From: Bacteroidota bacterium
GTDB lineage: Bacteria; Bacteroidota; Bacteroidia; Cytophagales; Cyclobacteriaceae
NCBI GenBank assembly: GCA_023428695.1
Contig: JAEYWY010000018.1
Coordinates: 1-64,000, forward strand
Length of the DNA stretch: 64,000 bases
Direction of reading: 5' to 3'
In this document: positions 50,323 through 58,810 of the stretch, in pieces
Layout of the letters: every line of letters begins with the position of its first letter
How positions within the stretch are numbered: the stretch's first letter is position 1
Made by a program: the position numbers and the translations under genes
The notes under the pieces: model-generated
What the model was told of the DNA's origin: nothing
Database searches by the model: none
The model's input: the letters and a program-made list of their open reading frames with translations, nothing else

Positions 50323-51879
50323 ATGTACACGATTGACGACCTCAATGTCAGGCTTCTTTCCGAATTGAAAGAAATTGCGGAAGGAATAGGCGTAAAGAAC
50401 GCCAAGAAGCTCTCCAAACAAGACCTCATCTACAAGATTCTCGATCAGCAAGCAGTTAACGGCGACCCCCTCCCTCCCACGACAAAAAAAGCGACCCCAT
50501 CTGAAGCACAACCCGAACGCAAGATGCGACCGCGCCGAAGAGAAAATGTAGCCCCCACGCCGCCGCAGGACGCGGAGAAGAACGAAACAGATTTCAACTC
50601 CGACGAATTGCTCGACAACATCAATATTAATTTCGAACAGGGAATGCCGTCTTTTGATGACTCTTCAGAGACACCGGCATTCCAGGAAGAAGTGGTCATC
50701 CCGACAGAACGACCTGCAAAGGAAGAACGCCAACCTCAGCCCATGCGCCTCTCTATTCGTGAATTCGATGGGGCGATCAGCAATGAAGGTGTGCTCGAAA
50801 TCATGCAGGACGGCTACGGCTTTCTGCGTTCCTCTGATTATAATTATCTCGCCAGTCCCGACGATATTTACGTTTCTCCGTCACAGATAAAACTGTTCGG
50901 TCTCAAGACAGGCGATACTGTCAAAGGATTCATCCGCCCGCCAAAAGAAGGTGAGAAATATTTTGCCCTGCTTAAAGTTGAATCTGTTAATGGAAAAACT
51001 ACCGAAGAAATTCGCGACCGCGTCGCATTTGAATACCTCACTCCGTTATTCCCCAACGAGAAGCTCAGACTGAGCACAACGCACGACAATCTGTCTACGC
51101 GTATCCTTGACCTGTTCTCACCGATAGGAAAAGGACAACGTGGTATGATCGTGGCGCAACCTAAGACAGGTAAGACGGTATTGTTGAAAAACATCGCGAA
51201 CGCAATCGCGGAAAATCACCCTGAAGTTTACCTCATCGTGTTGCTGATCGATGAACGTCCTGAAGAAGTTACCGACATGGCACGAAGCGTAAGAGCCGAG
51301 GTAATTGCGTCTACGTTTGACGAACAGGCAGAACGCCACGTTAAAGTGTCGTCGATCGTATTGGAAAAAGCGAAACGTATGGTTGAATGCGGACACGACG
51401 TCGTTATCCTCCTGGATTCGATTACGCGTCTCGCACGTGCATATAATACAGTCGTGCCGTCTTCAGGAAAGATCCTTTCAGGTGGTGTGGACGCGAATGC
51501 CCTGCACAAACCCAAGCGCTTCTTCGGTGCCGCGCGTAAAATTGAAGATGGTGGTTCATTGACGATCATTGCAACTGCCCTGATCGACACCGGTTCCAAA
51601 ATGGACGAAGTTATCTTCGAAGAATTTAAGGGAACGGGTAACATGGAGTTGCAACTCGACCGCAAGCTTTCAAACAGAAGGGTATATCCTGCGATCGATG
51701 TTCCCGCTTCCGGTACCCGCAGAGAAGACTTGCTGATGAGGGAAGACGAACTTCAACGCGTATGGATACTCCGCAAGTTTATGGCTGACATGAACTCCGT
51801 TGAAGCCATGGAATTCCTGCAGAGCAAAATGAAAGGAACAAGAAATAACGAAGAGTTCCTGCTGTCGATGAACGGCTAG
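50323..51879 (+). CDS. rho: Transcription termination factor Rho with long disordered insert
   Basis: 518 residues, about 100 more than E. coli Rho. The hexameric RNA-dependent ATPase ends transcripts. The N-terminal Rho-N helix bundle (about 1-42, LLSELKEIAEGIGVKNAKKL) is followed by a low-complexity insert rich in Pro, Glu, Lys and Asn (about 45-145). The cold-shock-like RNA-binding fold follows (LEIMQDGYGFLRSSDYNYLA), then the Walker A motif PKTGKT (about 280-285), Walker B (VVILLDSITRLARAYN) and the Q/R-loop region. Inserts of this type occur in Bacteroidota and that of Bacteroides Rho drives phase separation. Confidence 0.98.
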   Translation: MYTIDDLNVRLLSELKEIAEGIGVKNAKKLSKQDLIYKILDQQAVNGDPLPPTTKKATPSEAQPERKMRPRRRENVAPTPPQDAEKNETDFNSDELLDNININFEQGMPSFDDSSETPAFQEEVVIPTERPAKEERQPQPMRLSIREFDGAISNEGVLEIMQDGYGFLRSSDYNYLASPDDIYVSPSQIKLFGLKTGDTVKGFIRPPKEGEKYFALLKVESVNGKTTEEIRDRVAFEYLTPLFPNEKLRLSTTHDNLSTRILDLFSPIGKGQRGMIVAQPKTGKTVLLKNIANAIAENHPEVYLIVLLIDERPEEVTDMARSVRAEVIASTFDEQAERHVKVSSIVLEKAKRMVECGHDVVILLDSITRLARAYNTVVPSSGKILSGGVDANALHKPKRFFGAARKIEDGGSLTIIATALIDTGSKMDEVIFEEFKGTGNMELQLDRKLSNRRVYPAIDVPASGTRREDLLMREDELQRVWILRKFMADMNSVEAMEFLQSKMKGTRNNEEFLLSMNG

Positions 51880-51899
51880 TAAGAACCTCAATAAAATGA

Positions 51900-51934
51900 A
51901 AGAAGCTGATCCAAAAGGTCAGCTTCTTTTTTTG
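51900..51934 (+). terminator. Rho-independent terminator after rho
   Basis: AGAAGCTGA (51901-51909) pairs with TCAGCTTCT (51919-51927) around a 9-nt loop, with a following run of T to 51933. It lies 21 bp after the rho stop, before the convergent ccmF gene. Confidence 0.92.
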
Positions 51935-51964
51935 ACTGATGTGAAGTTGAAATCGGTGTAGATA

Positions 51965-54499
51965 TTATTCAAGTCCCTTTGCTTTCATCATCCGGAATTC
52001 GCGGAAGCGGCGCACCATTGCAACGGTAAATCCCACCATAACAACGACTGTACCAAGCCACAGGATGTTGATGAATGGCTTTTCGAGCGCTCGTATCACT
52101 ATCCAGTCTTTCTGACGTGACGACACATTCAATGTAAGACTGTTGGTTTGTGGATGGATGTTCGATAGTTTGAAAAGCAGGCCGAGGTCGCGAATTTCCG
52201 AAGGCACAAGGCCCGGTCTGCCATCAATGATAAGAAAGAGCGGGTAAGCGAAGTGATCTTCATATTCGCCTTTTACACGGACTGTTGCTCTTACGCCGAC
52301 GGATGATGAATCCAGTGCGATGCCATTTACTTCGAACACACGTTCAATCTTGTCGACAGAGGCTACGTAGTCGTTGGCGAAAAATTCCTGATTCAGCCTG
52401 ACTTCGATTTCTTCCTCCTTTTCCCATTCGATATCCTCGCGGCTGGAGCGACGGTCGACGTGAGCGTACAGGTCTTTAGTCAGGTCACGCTTTATGTCGG
52501 GAGATGGGGCAAGACCCATCCGTGGATTGTCCTGTACCCGTGGATAGAGTTTGTGAACCTTTCCGTTGGCATCGGTCAACTCGAGCTCATAGTACGTGTT
52601 CTCCGGATAGATTTTGATACTGTCGTTGGCAGAATACAGTTTCTTGTCTTTGTATTTGATATCCCTCAGAGCCACAACCTTGTACGGATCGGGAGTTCCG
52701 GCAACGTCGTTGGGATTTATGTATCCGAATTTGCCGCGGGGTTCCAGGCGCTCGCCTTTATATTCAATTTTGTATCCCGCCATGGTCCGCGGCTCATTTA
52801 CGAAAAGGAGCAGGTGATCGCGGTTGTAGTCGTCGCTGAGGCTGTGGGAAATCTTCAACCCCGTGTTATTGAGGGATACGACCTTTGAATACCCTGACGA
52901 AAACATCACCCCGATCAACATCAGCCCTATCCCTATGTGCGCAATGGCACCGCCGGAAAGCCCGGGACTTTTACGCAGCAGGGAGTACAAAATCTTACTG
53001 TTTGCAAATACAGTGAACAATCCTGAAAGCAGGAGTATCAACAGCGGCAGGTTGTAGATATTATATGCGTTGAGAAGGATGACGGTTGCAAATACACTGA
53101 GAAGGGCCGGCACGAACAACTCGTTAAGCAACACCTTCCGGTCCATTTTTCGCCACCAGAAAAACTGCCCGACAGCGGAAAGCAGTCCGACAAGAATGGC
53201 AAACCAGATCTGGATTCGTGAATAGTATTCAACCTGATCAGTAGGCGGAGCGAGATTTGACTCAATTCCGAATAACCGTATTACGGAATTCACTACAGGC
53301 AACGATGTTCCTGCAAGAACCTGGAATCCCATAAGGGTAAGAATGGTAACACCGATGAAAATCCAGAATTCACGCGAATACGTTTCTACTTCCTTTTCGG
53401 TTGTTGGTATTTCCTTCCAGCGCACGATACAAAGCGCGACTCCAATCGCAAGGAAGAACAACATGTAGATCAGCAATTGACCGGAAAGTCCAAGATCCGT
53501 GAAGCTGTGTACGGACGATTCGCCAAGAATGCCGCTGCGTGTGAGGAATGTTGAGTATAGTATCAGGATGAACGTTGCGATTACGAGCAGCATCGACGCT
53601 TTGAGCGCAGTCTCACTGTTTTTGTACGTAATCATCGTATGTATTGCGGCAACGAGCACGATCCACGGTACGTATACTGCATTTTCCACCGGATCCCAGT
53701 TCCAGTATCCGCCAAAGTTTAGCGTTTCATACGCCCAATACCCTCCCATCAGAATTCCAAGTCCCAGAATAGCCGCTGCAAAGATTGCCCACGGCAGGGC
53801 TGGACGCACCCATTCCGAGAAGCGGCGAAGCCACAAGCCCGCAATGCAGAATGAGAAAGGAACAAGTGTGGCAGCGAAACCAAGGAACAGCGTCGGAGGG
53901 TGGATGACCATCCAGTAATTTTGAAGCAGTGGATTAAGTCCGTTGCCCTCATTCGGAACGAAGTCGGGTTGAGCCTTGAAAATTGGCGCATCGCGCATTA
54001 CGTCGCGAAGCAGGAGGAAAGGTGAGCTTCCGATCCGGAAATCAATCCCCGGAATTACGACGCCGAGGATCATCGATGCAAGGAACGCCTGAACCAATGC
54101 GAAGATTGTCATCACGGGACCTTCCCAGAAACGGTTCGTGTGAATGACAACAATTCCGAGAACGGCGTGCCAGAACATCCAAAGCAGGAAGCTGCCTTCC
54201 TGTCCATTCCAAAACGTTGAAATGAGATAATAATCAGGAAGCTTCGTATCGGAATAGCTATACGCGTAATGGTATTCGAAATAGTGATTGGCGATTATGG
54301 TGAAGAGGGTTACGCAAATACCGAGAACTGCAGTACTATGGATGTAGAAGGAAATGCGACCGTTCTTAAGCCAGCCCTCCTTGTTGTCGACAGATTGTGC
54401 ACCGGTTGCCTTGAAGTATGAGTACGCGGTAGCGAGTGCGGCGACGAAGGAAGTGATTACAAAGATGTGACCGAGGTCACCTATCAAATAGTGGATCAT
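51965..54499 (-). CDS. ccmF: Cytochrome c heme lyase subunit CcmF
   Basis: 844 residues with about 14-15 membrane helices. In System I cytochrome c maturation, CcmF takes heme from CcmE and joins it to apocytochrome. The tryptophan-rich heme-handling (WWD-type) motif is GGYWAYETLNFGGYWNWDPV. Conserved histidines for heme are in YWMVIHPPTLFLGFAAT and SGILGESSVHSFTDLG. A large periplasmic domain (about 565-800) precedes the last helix. It is the last gene of the ccm operon, 57 bp after ccmE, and is convergent with rho. Confidence 0.96.
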   Translation of the reverse strand: MIHYLIGDLGHIFVITSFVAALATAYSYFKATGAQSVDNKEGWLKNGRISFYIHSTAVLGICVTLFTIIANHYFEYHYAYSYSDTKLPDYYLISTFWNGQEGSFLLWMFWHAVLGIVVIHTNRFWEGPVMTIFALVQAFLASMILGVVIPGIDFRIGSSPFLLLRDVMRDAPIFKAQPDFVPNEGNGLNPLLQNYWMVIHPPTLFLGFAATLVPFSFCIAGLWLRRFSEWVRPALPWAIFAAAILGLGILMGGYWAYETLNFGGYWNWDPVENAVYVPWIVLVAAIHTMITYKNSETALKASMLLVIATFILILYSTFLTRSGILGESSVHSFTDLGLSGQLLIYMLFFLAIGVALCIVRWKEIPTTEKEVETYSREFWIFIGVTILTLMGFQVLAGTSLPVVNSVIRLFGIESNLAPPTDQVEYYSRIQIWFAILVGLLSAVGQFFWWRKMDRKVLLNELFVPALLSVFATVILLNAYNIYNLPLLILLLSGLFTVFANSKILYSLLRKSPGLSGGAIAHIGIGLMLIGVMFSSGYSKVVSLNNTGLKISHSLSDDYNRDHLLLFVNEPRTMAGYKIEYKGERLEPRGKFGYINPNDVAGTPDPYKVVALRDIKYKDKKLYSANDSIKIYPENTYYELELTDANGKVHKLYPRVQDNPRMGLAPSPDIKRDLTKDLYAHVDRRSSREDIEWEKEEEIEVRLNQEFFANDYVASVDKIERVFEVNGIALDSSSVGVRATVRVKGEYEDHFAYPLFLIIDGRPGLVPSEIRDLGLLFKLSNIHPQTNSLTLNVSSRQKDWIVIRALEKPFINILWLGTVVVMVGFTVAMVRRFREFRMMKAKGLE

Positions 54500-54556
54500 G
54501 CTGATCGTCTGATGAAAAAGTTATGGGACACCACGTTTCTGAACAGGGGTGCACCT

Positions 54557-54961
54557 TTACACTTTGATGTCCTGTTCCTCGTATTTTGACGGACACTTGA
54601 GCAGGATTTTCCGGGCCAGAAAGGTATCGTTCTTATAAGCCCCGATAACAACAACCTTTTCGGAGCGCAGGAAATCTGTAGGCATTGGCTGGTTGTAGTA
54701 TACCTTTTGTTCTTTCCCCTGATCGTCGACCATGATAAAGGAGAATGACACTTTATCTGCTCCGTCCTCGATTCCGATTACGTTGCCCTGTGTATCCTTC
54801 TTAAGTTCACCAACCACATGGATGTCCTTTTTGTTTCCGGCATTTGACATTTGCCAGGCTTGTTCAAAATTGACGTAGGTGCTTGCGTCGCCGGCTGTGC
54901 TGATTATTATACCAATAGCGGCAGCAATAACGACTATAATAAGGATGTGCGATTTCTTCAT
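54557..54961 (-). CDS. ccmE: Heme chaperone CcmE, CxxxY type
   Basis: 134 residues. An N-terminal membrane anchor (about 5-22) is followed by the OB-fold domain (DIHVVGELKKDTQGNVIGIE, VVVIGAYKNDTFLARKILLK). CcmE carries heme covalently to CcmF. The usual attachment His (HDENY-type) is replaced by Cys123 in KCPSKYEEQ, with Tyr127: a C-x3-Y motif, as reported for the alternative System I* CcmE of some Desulfovibrio and archaea. It lies between ccmD and ccmF in the ccm operon. Confidence 0.94.
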   Translation of the reverse strand: MKKSHILIIVVIAAAIGIIISTAGDASTYVNFEQAWQMSNAGNKKDIHVVGELKKDTQGNVIGIEDGADKVSFSFIMVDDQGKEQKVYYNQPMPTDFLRSEKVVVIGAYKNDTFLARKILLKCPSKYEEQDIKV

Positions 54962-55050
54962 ACCATTCAGCCTTTCCCAGGGATCGCAAAATTAGCCACA
55001 AATGCTTAGAAATAAAGGGTTCCCGTCACAAAAACGGAGGCACCCAGAGT

Positions 55051-55272
55051 TTAGTTTTGCCGCTTCTCCTTAAGGCGGTTTTCGAGCTTTCCGACCTTGC
55101 GGTCGAGTAAGAAGAGGTAAAGGATCATTCCGGCAAGTACAATCAAAATAATCGCGACAACGACGTAAATCTTGCCTTCGGAACGCATTGTGTCGGCCAT
55201 TTCGGGTTGTGCAGCTGCCTGTGAACAGATCAGCAGTGCAAAAAAGCCCAGTATAGTTCTAAACAGTTTCAT
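55051..55272 (-). CDS. CcmD-family small membrane protein
   Basis: 73 residues from ATG 55272, inside the end of ccmC, overlapping its coding region by 14 bp. A signal-like N-terminus (KLFRTILGFFALLICSQAAA) precedes a second membrane helix (about 35-56, IYVVVAIILIVLAGMILYLF) and a charged tail (DRKVGKLENRLKEKRQN). Size, position after ccmC and shape fit CcmD, which helps release holo-CcmE from CcmC. The sequence itself is too short for a firm family assignment. Confidence 0.82.
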   Translation of the reverse strand: MKLFRTILGFFALLICSQAAAQPEMADTMRSEGKIYVVVAIILIVLAGMILYLFLLDRKVGKLENRLKEKRQN

Positions 55273-55948
55273 TTTCGATGTCAGATATTTTCTCTTCAAG
55301 TGATCTCAGGCGGATTCGCAGGTTGGCGATCCACAGTCCAAGGAGAAACCACCCTGCGACGGCCGGATAAAATACAAGGCGCATACGTGAATCGAGGTCG
55401 TACATGTTAAACCCGGGGTTTCCTCCACTGCCTGGATGGACCGAACTGGTCATTCGCGGAATGATAAAGATTAAGGGAATCATCGCGGCAAACGCGAAAA
55501 TGTTATAAACAGCGCTCAGGCGGCCCCGTTGTTCCTCGTTGTCGATTGAAGCGCGGAGGACGAAGTACGCGAGATATACGAGCAATGCGATCGCAGCGCC
55601 ATTTTGTTTTGGATCACCGTGCCAGAAAGAACCCCAGGTGTAGTTCGCCCATAACATCCCCGTCACGATTCCGAGAATACCGAACAGCAGACCCACGTTG
55701 GCGTATTCAACCGACTTCCGGTCGCTTTCTATGCCAGGTTTCAGAAGGTAGAGTATGGCGTGATATACGGAAAGGACGAAAAGCAGGATCATACCAAACC
55801 ACATGGGAACGTGAAAATAAAGTGCACGGATGGTTTCGTTCAGGATGTCGAGGCGAGGCACGCCAAAAAGCAGCCCGCCGACATGGACATACAACAAAAG
55901 AACAATGGCGCCGATTTTCAGGAATTTGTTCATTACCCGCGTTTCCAT
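55259..55948 (-). CDS. ccmC: Heme handling protein CcmC
   Basis: 229 residues from ATG 55948, which overlaps the ccmB stop as TAATG. Six membrane helices. The tryptophan-rich WWD-type segment is NYTWGSFWHGDPKQNGAAIA, with conserved His residues in ALYFHVPMWFGM and SSVHPGSGG. CcmC loads heme onto CcmE in the periplasm. The order here (wzz-like, ccmB, ccmC, ccmD, ccmE, ccmF) is one transcription unit on the minus strand. Confidence 0.95.
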   Translation of the reverse strand: METRVMNKFLKIGAIVLLLYVHVGGLLFGVPRLDILNETIRALYFHVPMWFGMILLFVLSVYHAILYLLKPGIESDRKSVEYANVGLLFGILGIVTGMLWANYTWGSFWHGDPKQNGAAIALLVYLAYFVLRASIDNEEQRGRLSAVYNIFAFAAMIPLIFIIPRMTSSVHPGSGGNPGFNMYDLDSRMRLVFYPAVAGWFLLGLWIANLRIRLRSLEEKISDIENETV

Positions 55949-56607
55949 TAACTGCGCCAAATATACGGGAAGAGCAGGTAAGCGAGGGCGGTAAGGATGC
56001 AATTAATTGCCAGCAGATTCAGCAATTCATCGGAGCTCGACGCGAATTCAAGCCCGTCAAGCGCGTTTTTTGTTGCCTTGATCGCCAGCAAAAGCACCGC
56101 GATGACCACCGGAAAACTGAGCACTGCCATGAGGACATTGCTGTTGTTTGCTTTCGAAGCTATACCCGAAATAAGGCTGAGCGCCGCGGAGAATCCCCAG
56201 GAAGACATCAGCAGTGTGACCGCGAATGTGAATTTGTCACGGACCGGGTTGTCTATGAATACGGAGAAGAGCAGGTAGCCGGCGGCCGAAAGCAACAAAC
56301 AAAGCAGCGTGTTGTAAATGATTTTGGAAAGAATGATAGCCTGCGGGCTGGCAACCGAGTAGTAGTAGATGTATAGTCCTTTGCGTTCGCCGATAAAGCT
56401 CTTGGCAACACTGTTGATGACCGAAAAAAGGATTGCAAGCCAGAAAAGCGCAGCCCAGGTGGCTTCATTCATTGCGTTATTCCGGAGGTTGAAGGTGATG
56501 TAGCAGATAAAAGTGAGACTTACCAGATAGAGGCTGATGCCGGAAATAACGGCTTTGCGCCGAAGTTCAAGCGTGAACTCCTTCTTTATAAGCGTTAGCG
56601 TACTCAT
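55948..56607 (-). CDS. ccmB: Heme exporter membrane subunit CcmB
   Basis: 219 residues with six membrane helices. LTLIKKEFTLELRRKAVISG at the N-terminus and FIGERKGLYIYYYSVASPQA are typical of CcmB. Together with the ATPase CcmA it powers release of holo-CcmE. No ccmA gene is in this operon or window, so the ATPase must be encoded elsewhere. Its ATG overlaps the upstream wzz-like stop as ATGA. Confidence 0.95.
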   Translation of the reverse strand: MSTLTLIKKEFTLELRRKAVISGISLYLVSLTFICYITFNLRNNAMNEATWAALFWLAILFSVINSVAKSFIGERKGLYIYYYSVASPQAIILSKIIYNTLLCLLLSAAGYLLFSVFIDNPVRDKFTFAVTLLMSSWGFSAALSLISGIASKANNSNVLMAVLSFPVVIAVLLLAIKATKNALDGLEFASSSDELLNLLAINCILTALAYLLFPYIWRS

Positions 56608-57416
56608 TCCACCGGGTGTGTGCTTTTGTATCTCTTGAAATATGCAGCAAAGAACTTAAGAAAGAGGATAAGACACAGTAGCGTGAAGCCGATAAAGAAG
56701 CCGATCAATCCGGCAAGAATAGTACTAGCCTTTTTGTCGATCAACAGTTCGTCGAAACCCTTTATCAGATGAACGGTTTCAACTTCGTCTCGTCTGACCT
56801 GAAGTCGCATACGCTCGCGAAACAATTCGATTGTCTCCACATAGAGTTGAGACGGGTCGAGATAGGTTGCCTGCACGCTGCTATTAATTTCTTTTTTAAT
56901 ATCATTCATGGCTCCAATCTCCTGGTCGATTTTCTTAATCAGTTCGTCATAAAATTTCGTCCGTTCCGCACGATGGCGCACCACCGGCTGGCTGGTGTTA
57001 ACGAAGCCGACGATCGCTTTTTCAAGCGATGGAAATACAGATTTATCAAGGACGCTTGCCGTCACCTGAAGGTACAGACTGGTCTCGTTCAGGGCGCGGT
57101 CCGGATCCCTCGGATTTTGCATCACCTTGAATTTGAATTTCTCAACCATCCTGTCCTGGTTCGGCGTAAGCCCTGGAATGATTCCCAGCTTATCCAACTG
57201 GTCAAATAAGAATTTACTCTCGTTCTCAGTCAGAAGTGATGTTTCAATAAGAAGACTTGATTCGTACGTGCTCCCGGCGCGTTTGACAACAACGATTGCA
57301 ATGACGACGCCGAGTACTGGAAGGAGAATCGAAAGGATATAATTCCGCCGCAGCGATGCATAGAAGGCAGCCAGGATTTCAAGCAAGTCGACTTCCTCCG
57401 GTTCGTGTTTCGCCAT
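56604..57416 (-). CDS. Wzz-like chain-length determinant protein
   Basis: 270 residues from ATG 57416; upstream residues look non-coding. An N-terminal cytoplasmic segment (AKHEPEEVDLLEILAAFYAS) precedes a membrane helix (about 25-45, ILSILLPVLGVVIAIVVV), a periplasmic helical region (about 46-225) and a second membrane helix (about 232-255). This is the Wzz/polysaccharide co-polymerase layout. It is shorter than usual for Wzz but complete. Its stop codon overlaps ccmB (ATGA), and it is divergent from the sugar operon at 57555, which suits a role in surface polysaccharide length. Confidence 0.82.
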   Translation of the reverse strand: MAKHEPEEVDLLEILAAFYASLRRNYILSILLPVLGVVIAIVVVKRAGSTYESSLLIETSLLTENESKFLFDQLDKLGIIPGLTPNQDRMVEKFKFKVMQNPRDPDRALNETSLYLQVTASVLDKSVFPSLEKAIVGFVNTSQPVVRHRAERTKFYDELIKKIDQEIGAMNDIKKEINSSVQATYLDPSQLYVETIELFRERMRLQVRRDEVETVHLIKGFDELLIDKKASTILAGLIGFFIGFTLLCLILFLKFFAAYFKRYKSTHPVE

Positions 57417-57445
57417 ATTTGCAAGTTTATAGATTTTGAAAGGTA

Positions 57446-57478
57446 ATTGTTTACCGAAGGGTAATTTATTTAGTTTTG
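57446..57478 (+). promoter_or_regulatory. Predicted promoter of the sugar operon
   Basis: TAGTTTTG (57471-57478) matches the -7 consensus TAnnTTTG exactly. ATTG (57446-57449) lies 21 bases upstream in place of TTTG. Transcription would start about 57485, 70 bases before the first gene. Confidence 0.45.
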
Positions 57479-57554
57479 CAGTTCTATTTTTTGGCCCGGG
57501 ACCGCCCTTATGCGGATAATTCGGTGCCACTGGTGTGACTTGAATAATATACTA

Positions 57555-58805
57555 ATGCAAAAAATCGGTGTTATTGGCCTGGGCTATGTCGGGCTTCCGT
57601 TAGCTGTTGAGTTCGGAAAGAAGATCGATGTCGTTGGCTTCGATATTAATTCAGAACGAATCGAAGAACTGAAACAAGGGCAGGATCGCACGAAGGAAGT
57701 TGAGCCAGGTGAATTGAAGTCCGCCGCAAGGCTCGTATTCACATCGGACCTTTCAGATCTTAAAGACGTGACTGTTTTTATTGTTACGGTGCCCACACCG
57801 GTCGACGAGTTTAAGACACCTGACCTCCGTCCGCTCCGCAGCGCCAGCAAAACAGTCGGAAGCGTTCTCAAGAAGAACGATATCGTGATTTATGAGTCAA
57901 CAGTGTATCCCGGATGTACTGAGGAAGTTTGTGTTCCCGTCCTGGAAAAGGAAAGTGGATTGAAATTTAACGTGGACTTCTTCTGTGGCTATTCTCCCGA
58001 GCGAATTAACCCCGGAGACAAACTCCACCGCGTGAGCACGATCAAAAAGGTAACCAGTGGAAGCACGCCGGAGGTTGCTGATAAAGTCGACGCGCTTTAC
58101 AGAATGGTTGTCACTGCAGGCACACATAAAGCGTCTTCCATGAAAGTCGCTGAGGCGGCAAAGGTCATTGAGAACTCCCAGCGTGATATCAACATCGCGT
58201 TTGTGAACGAACTGGCGATGATCTTCGAAAGAATGGGCATCGACACGAATGAAGTGCTTGAGGCAGCAGGAACAAAATGGAACTTCCTCCCATTCCGGCC
58301 GGGACTGGTTGGTGGTCACTGTATCGGCGTCGACCCGTATTACCTGACGTACAAGGCAGACAGCCTCGGTTACCATCCGCAGGTGATTCTCTCCGGAAGA
58401 AGGATTAACGATAACATGGGAGTCCACATTGCCAATACGGTGATCAAGCTGATGGCAAAGAATGATCTTCCAATTCATCACGGCAAGATTCTCATGCTTG
58501 GCGTCACGTTTAAAGAAAATTGCCCGGACATTCGCAATAGCCGTGTCGTTGACGTTATCCGTGAGCTGCAAAGCTTTGGAACTGACGTTGACATTTACGA
58601 TCCGCAGGCAGATGCTGAAGAAGTTCGTCACGAATACGGACTTGATTTGGTGAAAGCGCCCTCCGGACCCTACCATGCTATTGTACTTACCGTGAGTCAC
58701 AGCGAATTCCGCGAAATGGATATCCGCAGCCTGATGGGTAAGAATGCGGTGGTGTACGATGTCAAAGGTGTTCTCGACAGGTCAATTGTAACTGCCCGGC
58801 TCTAG
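57555..58805 (+). CDS. UDP-N-acetylhexosamine 6-dehydrogenase (WbpO/TviB type)
   Basis: 416 residues from ATG 57555. NAD-binding KIGVIGLGYVGLPLAVEFGK opens the protein. The catalytic Cys is in LVGGHCIGVDPYYLTYKADS and the catalytic Lys region in MKVAEAAKVIENSQRDINIA. VTFKENCPDIRNSRVVD is the C-terminal UDP-binding signature. Such enzymes oxidise UDP-GlcNAc or UDP-GalNAc to the uronic acid. As first gene before DegT, LbH and Gfo/Idh genes it fits the WbpA step of diacetamido-uronate synthesis. The next gene begins after 5 bp. Confidence 0.93.
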   Translation: MQKIGVIGLGYVGLPLAVEFGKKIDVVGFDINSERIEELKQGQDRTKEVEPGELKSAARLVFTSDLSDLKDVTVFIVTVPTPVDEFKTPDLRPLRSASKTVGSVLKKNDIVIYESTVYPGCTEEVCVPVLEKESGLKFNVDFFCGYSPERINPGDKLHRVSTIKKVTSGSTPEVADKVDALYRMVVTAGTHKASSMKVAEAAKVIENSQRDINIAFVNELAMIFERMGIDTNEVLEAAGTKWNFLPFRPGLVGGHCIGVDPYYLTYKADSLGYHPQVILSGRRINDNMGVHIANTVIKLMAKNDLPIHHGKILMLGVTFKENCPDIRNSRVVDVIRELQSFGTDVDIYDPQADAEEVRHEYGLDLVKAPSGPYHAIVLTVSHSEFREMDIRSLMGKNAVVYDVKGVLDRSIVTARL

Positions 58806-58810
58806 GTCAC

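Noticed and set aside
57897..58700. Long open frame (267 codons) antisense to the UDP-sugar dehydrogenase gene
   Set aside because: The composition is histidine- and arginine-rich with no family pattern, and the sense strand carries an unmistakable enzyme. It arises from codon bias.
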